Assembly (NCBI GenBank): GCA_965371445.1
Contig: CBDUYN010000096.1
Location: 1 to 38,112, forward strand
Direction of reading: 5' to 3'
DNA length: 38,112 nucleotides
From: DASWIG01 sp965371445
GTDB lineage: Bacteria; Acidobacteriota; Thermoanaerobaculia; Multivoradales; J023
Part shown: one piece after another, positions 29,101 through 37,215 of the stretch
Numbering within the stretch: the first letter of the stretch is position 1
How the letters are laid out: each line of letters begins with the position of its first letter
The notes under the pieces: model-generated
Told to the model about the DNA's origin: nothing
The model's database searches: none
The model's input: only the letters and a program-made list of their open reading frames with translations
Program-made: the position numbers and the translations under genes

Positions 29101-31782
29101 TCATTTCCGATCCCCGATCACCTGAAACGCCGCCCAATAATAGGGCGACGAGAAATCCCGCGTCACTTCCTTGCCCTTCGAATCGACGAAGGTCACCGGA
29201 CCCGCGAGAAACTCCAACTGCGCGGCGCGCAGGGCCTCGTCCTTGGGCTTACCGTCCTTCAGGTGTTGGTAGAAACGAATCATGAGCTCCGCCGTCGACT
29301 CGTCGGCGACGCTCCACAACGACGCCACGACCGTCCGCGCGCCGGCGACCTGAAAAGCGCGGCTCAGGCTGAGCAAACCTTCCCCGTCGCGCTCGGGACC
29401 GAACGCCGTCTCGCACGCCGAGAGAACGACGAGATCCGCGTCCAGACGGACGCGTTCGTAGATCTCCCAGGCCTGGAGGCGGCCGTTCTCGCGTCCGGGC
29501 TCGTCGGTGACCGAGAGGGCGACGAAGGAGTCGAGCGGCGTCACCGGATCCGCGACGCCATGCGCTGCCAGGTGGACGACATCCACCCCGGCGGCGAGGG
29601 CTTTGGCGTTCTCTTCGGTCGCGTCCTTGCCGAGGAGCGTCCGGGCGGACGGGTAGAGCTTGCCGATTTCGACGACTTCGCGTCCGCTGCTGGGCAAGGG
29701 GAGGAGACCGCCGTCGAAGGCGCCTCGCTCCATCGCCGTGCGGACGGTCGCGTTTTTTTCGACCGGTCCTTTTGGGTAGAGCGGGTTTCCGAAGGCGGCG
29801 ATTTGTGTCGGGCGGTTGGCGTCCTTCGGACGGCGCTTCAGGAGATGACCGTAGACCGTGGCAGAGACTACGCTGTGGACGGCTTTCGACTCGGCGAGGT
29901 AGCGTCCGTCCGGGCCGACGAGGGCGCCGAAGGGGACGTAGAAGAGGGGGCCGTCGGGGACGATGAGGAGTCGTTCGCTCTGGGCGATTTGCTCGGTGAC
30001 GTCGGCGAGGAGCTTGCCGTAGAGCCAGGACGCCATGACGGACATGCTCGCCTCTGTCCTCGCCGCAGTCGACTTCCGGAGTTGCCCGAAGAAACGCGCG
30101 ACCTGGTTCCGGAGTGTGATCTCATCGACGTCGACCTCGTGGAGGGCAATCTCGTCGTTGGGGGAGAGAGCGAAGAGGTAGGTCTTCTCGGGAGTGACCA
30201 TGTAGGAGAGCATCAGAGTCCCCGGTTCGAGGATAGGACGGATCTGCTCGACGGTGAGAGGCTGCGGATCCTCGATCTCCGCGACGGTTGGCGCTCTACG
30301 GCGGATCGCGGCCTTGAGACGCTCGCGCTTGTGTCTGATCTCCTTCTGCTCTTCGAGGACAGCGGCGAAGGCGTCCTTCTGTCTGTTGGGGTCCAGCTTG
30401 TTGCGGACGAAGACTGTGGCGTCGTATTGGGCGTCGAGATCTCGTCGGCGCTCTTCCAACTCGGGGGGCATCTCCGCGAGGACGACGCCCCTCTCGGCCA
30501 ACAGGCTCAGGACGCCCTGGGCGCGGAAGCGTTCGAGGATGTGGTGGGCATTTTCTTTGCGCCCGAGGTTGAGGAGAGTCTCCAGAGCTTCGCGGTAGGT
30601 CTCTTCAGAGTCTGCCTTAAACTGGCTCCGGGAAGCCTCTGCCCCGGCGAAGGTTCGTGTCTGCGACTCAATCCCATTCAACGCATGGATGTATTGCTGC
30701 ACCGCCTCCTCATCCATTTGCAGAAAACGATACACCTCGGCAAGAAGCTTTCGACATTTATATGCATAGCCGTAACCTTTATACTGGTTAATTTCAACAG
30801 CCTCTTGGCGAATTCGAAAGAGATCTTCAAGTGATCCCTTGGCCTGCCCAACATCGCCCAGAGCATAGAAAGTTGCAGCGAGATTACACATAGAAGCTAA
30901 TGTATGTGGATGAGCAGAGCCAAACTTCCGATGCAGGGACTCGTACACTTCTCTCTGCATCTTAGCAGCCCGCTCAAGGTCTCCCTGCGCCCCTACATCC
31001 TCAGCTAGATTCGCCTTCGCCATTAGCGTTACGAGGTCATCGGGGCCCAGCCCACTAACAAGCTCGCCAAGGACATCGACCTTCACCTCCATTTCATCGT
31101 GAGCGGTAAAGTTCATTCTATACATTAACGCAGACGGATGACTAGAGCCACACTTCTGACTCTCAGCCTCCCAGACCTCTTTGAAGAGTTCTCTACTTTT
31201 ACTAACCTCTCCCTGCGCAGACAAAGTCATGGCCAGGATTCCCATTGCTGACAAAGTGAGTTTATCTCGTGGACCCAAATTCTCTCGACTGATTGCCAGC
31301 GCACTCTCCCCAACTATTCGAGCCTCCGCAAGATTGCGCAGGCATCTCAGATTGCCTGCTAAATCAATCATTGCTCTTATGGTTCGTCGATCTCCGGCCC
31401 CGAGTTCTTGCCGGTACACTTCAACAACTTTCACCACGAGAGGTTGAGCACCCTCGCAGTCACCCAGATGAGTGAGCTGGTCGGCAAGCTCAAGCATCAT
31501 GGATAGCGTATCGACATGGCTTTCGCCCTTGAGGTGGATGTAACTGGCCACCACTTCTATCAGAAGTTCTCGCGCTCTCTCAAATTCTCCGCGGCCATGG
31601 AAGATATGCGAGACTCTATGCATCACATCTAGAGCTTCATTGCTTTCGACACCCCAGTAGTAGCGGGCGTCCCAGACCTCGGTCATCAGCTCATCATCTG
31701 AGCACTGAGATTTGTACTGCCCGCATACCACCCCCCCAAGGACGAGCCCCACCACCAGGACAGTCACGATCTTTCTCCACAT
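29101..31782 (-). CDS. Exported TPR-CHAT caspase-like protease B
   Basis: The product is 893 residues. I chose ATG 31782 (MWRKIVTVLVVGLVLGGVVC) because GGAGGTGA precedes it; an ATG 15 nt further out (31797) lacks a Shine-Dalgarno. The N-terminus is a signal peptide, probably cleaved near VVCG-Q; the Cys could be a weak lipobox. TPRs of mixed sequence span ~40-390, then a coiled linker, then CHAT (~540-893) with His741 (VVHLAAHG) and Cys790 (VLSACET). Signal peptide and CHAT domain are nearly identical to protease A (32082-35225), while the TPR half is very different and visibly AT-richer (about 42% GC in the stretch at 30721-30780). Export implies periplasmic or surface proteolysis. Confidence 0.92.
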   Translation of the reverse strand: MWRKIVTVLVVGLVLGGVVCGQYKSQCSDDELMTEVWDARYYWGVESNEALDVMHRVSHIFHGRGEFERARELLIEVVASYIHLKGESHVDTLSMMLELADQLTHLGDCEGAQPLVVKVVEVYRQELGAGDRRTIRAMIDLAGNLRCLRNLAEARIVGESALAISRENLGPRDKLTLSAMGILAMTLSAQGEVSKSRELFKEVWEAESQKCGSSHPSALMYRMNFTAHDEMEVKVDVLGELVSGLGPDDLVTLMAKANLAEDVGAQGDLERAAKMQREVYESLHRKFGSAHPHTLASMCNLAATFYALGDVGQAKGSLEDLFRIRQEAVEINQYKGYGYAYKCRKLLAEVYRFLQMDEEAVQQYIHALNGIESQTRTFAGAEASRSQFKADSEETYREALETLLNLGRKENAHHILERFRAQGVLSLLAERGVVLAEMPPELEERRRDLDAQYDATVFVRNKLDPNRQKDAFAAVLEEQKEIRHKRERLKAAIRRRAPTVAEIEDPQPLTVEQIRPILEPGTLMLSYMVTPEKTYLFALSPNDEIALHEVDVDEITLRNQVARFFGQLRKSTAARTEASMSVMASWLYGKLLADVTEQIAQSERLLIVPDGPLFYVPFGALVGPDGRYLAESKAVHSVVSATVYGHLLKRRPKDANRPTQIAAFGNPLYPKGPVEKNATVRTAMERGAFDGGLLPLPSSGREVVEIGKLYPSARTLLGKDATEENAKALAAGVDVVHLAAHGVADPVTPLDSFVALSVTDEPGRENGRLQAWEIYERVRLDADLVVLSACETAFGPERDGEGLLSLSRAFQVAGARTVVASLWSVADESTAELMIRFYQHLKDGKPKDEALRAAQLEFLAGPVTFVDSKGKEVTRDFSSPYYWAAFQVIGDRK

Positions 31783-31848
31783 CTCGCTCACCTCCATGTC
31801 GTCGTTCCGAGACCCTTTCCGAAAGACCCCAACGGGATCCAACATCAA

Positions 31849-32008
31849 AGCCCAGGGCAAGCGCAGCGCAGCCCTGGGTAAGCAGGTCCCTTGTTTCTTA
31901 AAGCCCTGAAGGGGCTTCACATCTCCCCGGCTCTTTTTGTGCAGCCCCTTCAGGGCTGAAGATTCGGGGCGTTCTCTACCCAGGGCTGCGCTGCGCTTGC
32001 CTTGGGCT
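31849..32008. repeat. Long nested inverted repeat between two CHAT genes
   Basis: Outer arms of 32 nt (31849-31880 and 31977-32008) match at 31 of 32 positions; inner arms of 15 nt (agccctgaaggggct, 31902-31916, and its complement at 31943-31957) match perfectly. Weaker pairing continues outward (gaccccaa.../...ttggggtc). A transcript through here would fold into one long stem, which could reduce expression of protease B after protease A. Confidence 0.9.
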
Positions 32009-32081
32009 CTGTTGTCAGACCCCTTTGGGGTCAAAGGCAAGACGCCCTGAAGGGCGGACGTGACCATTTCCGACGTAACCA

Positions 32082-35000
32082 TCATTTCCGATCTCCGATC
32101 ACCTGAAACGCCGCCCAATAATAAGGCGACGAAAAATCCCGAGTCACTTCCTTGCCCTTTGAGTCCACGAACGTCACCGGTCCCGCGAGAAACTCCAACT
32201 GCGCGGCGCGCAGGGCCTCGTCCTTGGGCTTGCCGTCCTTCAGGTGCCCATAGAAGCGAATCATCAGCTCCGCCGTCGACTCGTCGGCGACGCTCCACAA
32301 CGACGCCACGACCGTCCGCGCACCGGCGACCTGAAAAGCGCGGCTCAGGCTGAGGAGCCCTTCGCCGTCGCGCTCGGGACCGAACGCCGTCTCGCACGCC
32401 GAGAGGACGACTAAATCCGCGTCCAGACGGACGCGTTCGTAGATCTCCCAGGCCTGGAGGAGGCCGTTCTCGCTGCCGGGCTCGTCGGTGACCGAGAGGG
32501 CGACGAACGAATCGAGCGGCGTCACCGGATCCGCGACGCCATGCACCGCCAGGTGGACGACATCCGCACCGGTGGCGAGGGCTTTGACGTTCTCTTCGGT
32601 AGCGTCTTTGCCGAGGAACGTCCGGGCGGACGGGTAGAGCTTACCGATTTCGACGACTTCGCGTTCGCTGCTGGGCAACGGGAGGAGACCGCCGTCGAAG
32701 GCGCCTCGCTCCATCGCCGTGCGAACGGTCGCGTTTTTTTCGACCGGCCCTTTTGGGTAGAGCGGGTCTCCGAAGGCGGCGATTCGCGTCGGACGGTTGG
32801 CGTCCGCCGGACGTCGGTTCAGAAGATGGCCGTAGACCGTGGCGGAGACGACGCTGTGGACCGGTTTCAACTCGGCAAGGTAGCTTCCGGCCGGTCCGAC
32901 GAGGGCTCCGAAGGGGAGATAGAAGAGGGGACCGTCGGGGATGACGAGAACCCGTTCGCTCTTGGCGATCTGCTCGGAGACGTCGCCGAAGAGCTTGTCG
33001 TAGAGCCAGGACGCCATGCCGGCCATGCTTGTTTCCGTCCGTGGCGCGGTCGACTGCCGGAGCTGCCCGAAGAAGCGCGCGACCTGTTTCCAGAGCGTGA
33101 TCTCATTGATGTCGATCTCATGGACGATGATCTCGTCGTCACGGGAGAGAGTGAAGAGGTAGGTCTTCTCGGGGCCGACCATGTAGGAGAGCATCAGCGT
33201 CCCGGGTTCGAGGATCGGTCGGATCTGCTCGACCGTAAGAGGACGGGGATCCTCAATCTCTGCGACAGCGGGCGCTCGGCGGCGAGTCTCGGCCTTGAGA
33301 CGCTCGCGCTCGTGTCGGATCTCCTGCTGCTCTTTGAGGACGGCGGCGAAGGCGTCCTGCTGTTTGTTGGGGTCGAGCTTGTCGCGGACGATGACGGTGG
33401 CGTCGTATTGAGTGTCGAGATCTCGGCGGCGTTCTTCCAGATCGGGGGGCACCTTCGCTAGGACGATGTCCCGTTTGGCCAGCAGGCTCAGGACACCCTG
33501 AGCGCGGAAGCGTTCAAGGACATGGTGGGCTTCTTCATTGCGTTCAAGGAGGAGGAGAGTCTTCAAGGCTTCAAGGTATGTCGCCTCATGTTTCTGCTTG
33601 AATTGGCTTCGAACGTCCTCGGCGGCCGCCAGCCTCCTGATCTGGGCTTCGAGAGCGTCGAGAGCCTCTAGATATCGCCGTGCCGCCTGAGCGGGTTCTT
33701 TGAGAGCACGGTAGACTTCTGCAAGAGCGCCGAGATTCTTGTATTCCTGCTCAGTGCCCAGGGATTGGTCCGATCCGAATATCATTTGACGGATCTGAAG
33801 GAGTTCTTCGAAGAGGAGCCGAGCAGCGCCGGAATTTTTCAGATCTTTAAGGGTTACGGCGAGATTGTGCATCGACTTCAAAGTATTGGGATGCGTGGCT
33901 CCGAGATTCCGACGTCGGATCGCCAAGACCTCCTCTTCCATCTTCTGAGCGCTTTGGGTATTCCCTTGCGCTATCATGACTACGGCGAGGTTCTCTATCG
34001 CCGCCAAAGTGTCGGGATGCGCAGCACCCAGAACCCGACGTCGGATCGCCAAGACCTCCTCAGCCATCTCCCGAGCGCCTCGGAAATCCTCCTGCGCATA
34101 CAAAGTGCTGGCGAGATTGTGCATCGACACCAAGGTGTCAGGGTGCGTCGTACCGAGAACCCGACGTCGGATCGCCAAGACCTCTTCTTCCATCTCCCGA
34201 ACGTCTTGGATATCACCTTGCGCTTTCAGGGTGACAGCGAGGTTCGCCATCGCCGCCAAAGTGTCAGGATGCGCAGCGCCGAGAACCCGACGTCGGATCG
34301 CTAAGACCTCCTCTTCCATCTCCCGCGCATCTTGGAGGTCCCCCAGTGCATATAAGGTGTTGGCGAGGTCCGCCATCGCCGTCAAGGTGCTAGGATGCGT
34401 GGCACCGAGTTCCCACCGGAGGCCTGCTAAGACCACTTCTTGCATCTTCCGCGCGTCTTGAAAATGCCCCTGCGCTCGTAAGGTGACGGCGAGGTTCGCC
34501 ATCACCATCAAGGTGTCTGGAGGCACGGGACCGAGCTCCAGACTTCGGATCGCCAAGACCCCCTCCTCCATCTCTCGCGCGCCTTGGTAATCCCCCTGCG
34601 CTTTCAGAGTGACGGCGAGGTTCACCTTGGCCTTCAAGGTGTCTGGATGCACAGAACCGAGCTCCCGATTCCGGATCGCCAAGACCTCCTCTTGCATCTC
34701 CCGCGCGCCTTGGAAATCCCCCTGCGCGTACAGTGTATTAGCAAGGTTCGCCATCGCCTTCAAGGTGTCGGGATGGGCGGCACCGAGCTCCCGACGGAGG
34801 CTCGCCAAGACCTCCTCCAACATCTCCCGCGCGCCCTGGAAATCCCCCTGCGCTTGGAGAAGGATCGCGAGGCCATGCATCGCTGCTAACGTGTCGGGAT
34901 GCTTGGAGCCTAGAGCCCGAAGTCGGGTCGCCAAGACCTCCTCGAACATCTCCCGCGACTCCGCGTAGGCTCCAGCCTCGTAGAACTTGAAGGCGACAGA

Positions 35001-35225
35001 CGCCATCACACCCAGTGTCAAAGAGTGCTCAGGCCCAAGCTCCGCCTTGACGGCATCGACAACCATCCGGAGGTACTCCTTCTCGTCCGCGGGTCCCTGA
35101 GCCCTGACGTCTTCGGCGATCTTCCGCACGAGCGCCTTCTCAGCGCTCTCCTCCGCCTCCTGCCCGCACACCACCCCCCCAAGGACGAGCCCCACCACCA
35201 GGACGGTCACGATCTTTCTCCACAT
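32082..35225 (-). CDS. Exported TPR-CHAT caspase-like protease A
   Basis: The product is 1047 residues. ATG 35225 is preceded by GGAGGTGA; the outer ATG at 35240 has none. The signal peptide is identical to that of protease B. Ten 42-residue TPR units (HPDTL..M.NLA.TL.AQGD.Q.AREM.EEVLAIRR.LGA) run from ~55 to ~475, of the kinesin-light-chain type. A helical linker follows, then CHAT (~690-1047) with His895 (VVHLAVHG) and Cys944 (VLSACET). The dyad is intact, although the usual HFATHG reads HLAVHG. It is the first gene of the minus-strand run A, B, leader, sigma-like, membrane protein. The 240 nt upstream (35241-35480) hold no gene but contain a gctgcggattt site. Confidence 0.93.
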   Translation of the reverse strand: MWRKIVTVLVVGLVLGGVVCGQEAEESAEKALVRKIAEDVRAQGPADEKEYLRMVVDAVKAELGPEHSLTLGVMASVAFKFYEAGAYAESREMFEEVLATRLRALGSKHPDTLAAMHGLAILLQAQGDFQGAREMLEEVLASLRRELGAAHPDTLKAMANLANTLYAQGDFQGAREMQEEVLAIRNRELGSVHPDTLKAKVNLAVTLKAQGDYQGAREMEEGVLAIRSLELGPVPPDTLMVMANLAVTLRAQGHFQDARKMQEVVLAGLRWELGATHPSTLTAMADLANTLYALGDLQDAREMEEEVLAIRRRVLGAAHPDTLAAMANLAVTLKAQGDIQDVREMEEEVLAIRRRVLGTTHPDTLVSMHNLASTLYAQEDFRGAREMAEEVLAIRRRVLGAAHPDTLAAIENLAVVMIAQGNTQSAQKMEEEVLAIRRRNLGATHPNTLKSMHNLAVTLKDLKNSGAARLLFEELLQIRQMIFGSDQSLGTEQEYKNLGALAEVYRALKEPAQAARRYLEALDALEAQIRRLAAAEDVRSQFKQKHEATYLEALKTLLLLERNEEAHHVLERFRAQGVLSLLAKRDIVLAKVPPDLEERRRDLDTQYDATVIVRDKLDPNKQQDAFAAVLKEQQEIRHERERLKAETRRRAPAVAEIEDPRPLTVEQIRPILEPGTLMLSYMVGPEKTYLFTLSRDDEIIVHEIDINEITLWKQVARFFGQLRQSTAPRTETSMAGMASWLYDKLFGDVSEQIAKSERVLVIPDGPLFYLPFGALVGPAGSYLAELKPVHSVVSATVYGHLLNRRPADANRPTRIAAFGDPLYPKGPVEKNATVRTAMERGAFDGGLLPLPSSEREVVEIGKLYPSARTFLGKDATEENVKALATGADVVHLAVHGVADPVTPLDSFVALSVTDEPGSENGLLQAWEIYERVRLDADLVVLSACETAFGPERDGEGLLSLSRAFQVAGARTVVASLWSVADESTAELMIRFYGHLKDGKPKDEALRAAQLEFLAGPVTFVDSKGKEVTRDFSSPYYWAAFQVIGDRK

Positions 35226-35480
35226 CTCGCTCACCTCCATTTCGTTGTTTCGGGTCCGGCGTCGAATCGTCCAGCCGTCCCCTTACCCTGCGTCGCGCAG
35301 ACGGGCCGTGGATCGTCTCAGCGACGTCCACGGACGCGGCGACGGTGTCGTCGTCCCGTCTTGATCTTCCCTTAACCGGGGTGGAGGACGCCGCTGCGGA
35401 TTTCGGGGCCGGATCCGTCCTCTCCCGGCCCGACAGAGACGCCGATCAGAGTCTGGCGCCATGAGACCACCCGAACCACC

Positions 35481-35509
35481 TTGAAGCCAGCACAGAGCTA
35501 CGGTACACT
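35481..35509 (+). promoter_or_regulatory. Sigma-70-like promoter for the PIN toxin-antitoxin operon
   Basis: ttgaag (35481-35486) and tacact (35504-35509) are 17 nt apart, each 4 of 6 to consensus. Transcription would start near 35516, about 37 nt before the antitoxin ATG. Confidence 0.5.
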
Positions 35510-35552
35510 GAGGGAAGTCCCTGAGGCAGAGACGAGGGGACGGGAGACGACG

Positions 35553-35837
35553 ATGACGCTGACCCTGACCTTACCGCCCGATCTTGAGGAGCGCTTGACG
35601 CAAGAGACCCAACGTCAAGGCACCGTCGCCGACGAGTATGCTCTCAGGCTCTTGGATGAGCACCTTCCACCGAAGGAGCCCGCGACGGAACTGGTGGATC
35701 TCCTCCAGTCCTGGATCGATGGAGACGACGCCGAGGACCAGGAGGAAACAGGGGAATGGCTGGTTCGAGCCCTTGACGAGGACCGTCCGTCGGATCGGAA
35801 GCTGTTCCCCCAGGCGCTCAAGGGCGTCACGTGGTGA
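35553..35837 (+). CDS. Antitoxin-like protein, partner of a PIN toxin
   Basis: The product is 94 residues. ATG 35553 is chosen because the homologous-looking N-terminus MTLTLTLPPDLEERLTQET starts there; gggag lies upstream. The N-terminal strand followed by LPPDLEERL and DEYALRLLDEHL is the pattern of a ribbon-helix-helix (CopG/VapB-like) DNA-binding domain. The acidic C-terminal half (DDAEDQEETGEW) probably wraps the toxin. It overlaps the PIN gene start, and a promoter-like pair sits just upstream, which such antitoxins usually autorepress. Confidence 0.75.
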   Translation: MTLTLTLPPDLEERLTQETQRQGTVADEYALRLLDEHLPPKEPATELVDLLQSWIDGDDAEDQEETGEWLVRALDEDRPSDRKLFPQALKGVTW

Positions 35838-36304
35838 GCCCGACCGTACTACTCGATTCAGGGCCTCTCGGCTTGGTGACCAACCCGAGACTGTCACCGC
35901 AAGGAGTTGCCTGCGCCGAGTGGTTGCAGAGGCTGTTGAAGAAGCAAGCTCGGGTCATCGTCCCTGAGATCGCGGACTACGAAGTGCGTCGTGAGCTCCT
36001 ACGAGCGGGCAAGACGAAAGGCGTCGCCAGGCTGGATGCTCTGAATCAGCGGCTGGAGTACCTGCCGATCACGACACGGTCGATGCGTCAGGCGGCTCTC
36101 TTTTGGGCAGAAGCCCGTCAGAAGGGCCAACCCACGGCAGGGGACAAGACGATCGACGCCGACATGATTCTCGCTGCTCAAGCCAAGACGCTCGAGGTGC
36201 CGGAGGCGGTGATCGCGACGACGAACGTGGGGCACTTGTCCCGATTCGTTGCCGCTGCGGTGTGGCAGGATGTGGACTGGCCGCCGTCGCCTGAGCCACG
36301 ATGA
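35831..36304 (+). CDS. PIN-domain (VapC-like) ribonuclease toxin
   Basis: The product is 157 residues. It starts at GTG 35831, or at 35834, which forms GTGA with the antitoxin stop. PIN-domain acids are visible: Asp9 (TVLLDSGPLG), Glu51 (PEIADYEVRREL), and Asp109 and Asp111 (IDADMILAAQA), with Asn132 in ATTNVGHL where the fourth acid or Asn usually lies. Such toxins cut RNA with Mg2+ and are held by the upstream antitoxin. Length and spacing of the motifs are normal, so it looks intact. Its stop overlaps the next ATG. Confidence 0.85.
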   Translation: MVSPTVLLDSGPLGLVTNPRLSPQGVACAEWLQRLLKKQARVIVPEIADYEVRRELLRAGKTKGVARLDALNQRLEYLPITTRSMRQAALFWAEARQKGQPTAGDKTIDADMILAAQAKTLEVPEAVIATTNVGHLSRFVAAAVWQDVDWPPSPEPR

Positions 36305-36506
36305 CCCAGCTTGCCGAGAGAATCACCGTCGACCTGGAGCAGTGCGGCGGACGCCCGTGTGTTCGGGGCATGCGGATTCGCGTCGTCGACGTCCTGGACC
36401 TCCTGGCCGACGGGCTGAGCCGTCAAGACATCCTCGAAGAACTGCCCACGACGTCGTCGCCTGCATTCGCTTCGCCAGACAGCGCGTCGACCACGCTCCT
36501 GTGTAG
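36301..36506 (+). pseudogene. DUF433 antitoxin-like gene, frameshifted
   Basis: It starts in ATGA overlap with the PIN gene and reads ITVDLEQCGGRPCVRGMRIR, then VVDVLDLLADGLSRQDILEE, the DUF433 signature. After EELP (about 36447) the coding sense shifts frame: the expected DVVACIRFARQRVDHAPV is present in another frame, ending at 36506. One or a few bases are lost. DUF433 proteins usually pair with a DUF5615 PIN-like toxin; none follows here. Sequence from 36507 to 36618 holds no gene. Confidence 0.8.
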
Positions 36507-36618
36507 ACAGGTGGGCTTCGCGCCGCTGCGGATCTCGGGGGACGCTCGCCAAGACCGGACGGAGGGCTCGTCCATCCTCTGGTATTGAGAAGATCGTCAG
36601 GTTTTTCGGGGAATCGGC

Positions 36619-36830
36619 GCGTCCCAACGGCCATATCTATGCGACGAACGGTCCTCCGACGGCTTGGAATGGCCATTCCAACGCGATGAACGGTCTTCCA
36701 ACGGCTTGGAATGGCCATCTGGGCTCGACGGAAGAGCGTTCGTCGGCTTGGAATGGGCCAATCCAACGCGATGGGAGAGCGTTCAACGGCTTGGAATGGC
36801 CATTTGGACGCGACGGAAGACCGTCCATCG
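36619..36830 (+). repeat. Second 42-bp tandem array with central palindromes
   Basis: The string ggcttggaatgg starts at 36661, 36703, 36745 and 36788, giving periods of 42, 42 and 43, with a degenerate unit before (36619). Unit 1 holds a perfect 18-bp palindrome ttggaatggccattccaa (36664-36681); other units carry weaker forms. Frames on both strands stay open only because the units lack stops. The sequence differs from the array at 4057-4164, but period and palindrome content match. The stretch 36831-37032 has no gene; tatacaat at 37007 may be a -10 box. Confidence 0.88.
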
Positions 36831-37032
36831 AGCAGACATGGCCATGATTTTCGCGTTTCCCTTACGGATGGCCGAGCCAGCTGGCGATTTGGGGGAAGTT
36901 GGCGCGTTTGACGGGGAAAGCCTCGGAGGAGGGCGTCCTCGGGGATTGGGGACAAGGGCCGGTACCGCGCAAGCAGGCTTCCCGGACTCTTCGTCGGTCC
37001 AGGTCGTATACAATGGTCTCGGAGGACGCCTG

Positions 37033-37203
37033 ATGCGTGAGTACACCGTGGTCTATCAGACCGTCGAGGATGGCTGGATCATGGCCAGTGTCCCTGAGCT
37101 GCCGGGAGCCGTGACCCAGGGCCGGGACATGGAAGAGGCTCGGTCCATGATCAAGGAGGCGGTCGAGCTCCTGCTCGCCGGCTACCAGGAGTCGTTGCGC
37201 TAG
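37033..37203 (+). CDS. HicB-like antitoxin-family protein, solitary
   Basis: The product is 56 residues. ATG 37033 follows GGAGG (37021-37025) at 7 nt. It reads MREYTVVYQTVEDGWIMASV, then PELPGAVTQGRDMEEARSMI. The strand, Trp, then PELPG...G...EA pattern is the partial RNase-H-like HicB domain. There is no HicA toxin gene on either side and no C-terminal DNA-binding domain. It lies 12 nt upstream of the ECF sigma gene on the same strand. Orphan HicB-like proteins are common; the role is unknown. Confidence 0.8.
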   Translation: MREYTVVYQTVEDGWIMASVPELPGAVTQGRDMEEARSMIKEAVELLLAGYQESLR

Positions 37204-37215
37204 ACTGACGGCACT

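Noticed and set aside
29101..35225. Type III-E CRISPR (Craspase-like) TPR-CHAT
   Set aside because: No Cas7-11-like gene or array is nearby, and these CHAT proteins carry signal peptides, unlike the cytosolic CRISPR partner.
28774..35403. The 11-mer gctgcggattt as a proven regulon site
   Set aside because: Many 11-mer pairs are expected by chance in a window this long; kept only as a weak lead.
36619..36830. Possible CRISPR array
   Set aside because: Units are contiguous tandem repeats with period 42; there are no variable spacers, and no cas genes are present.
36323..36955. Open frames on both strands across the 42-bp array
   Set aside because: They stay open because the repeat unit lacks stops; no start site or family pattern is visible.
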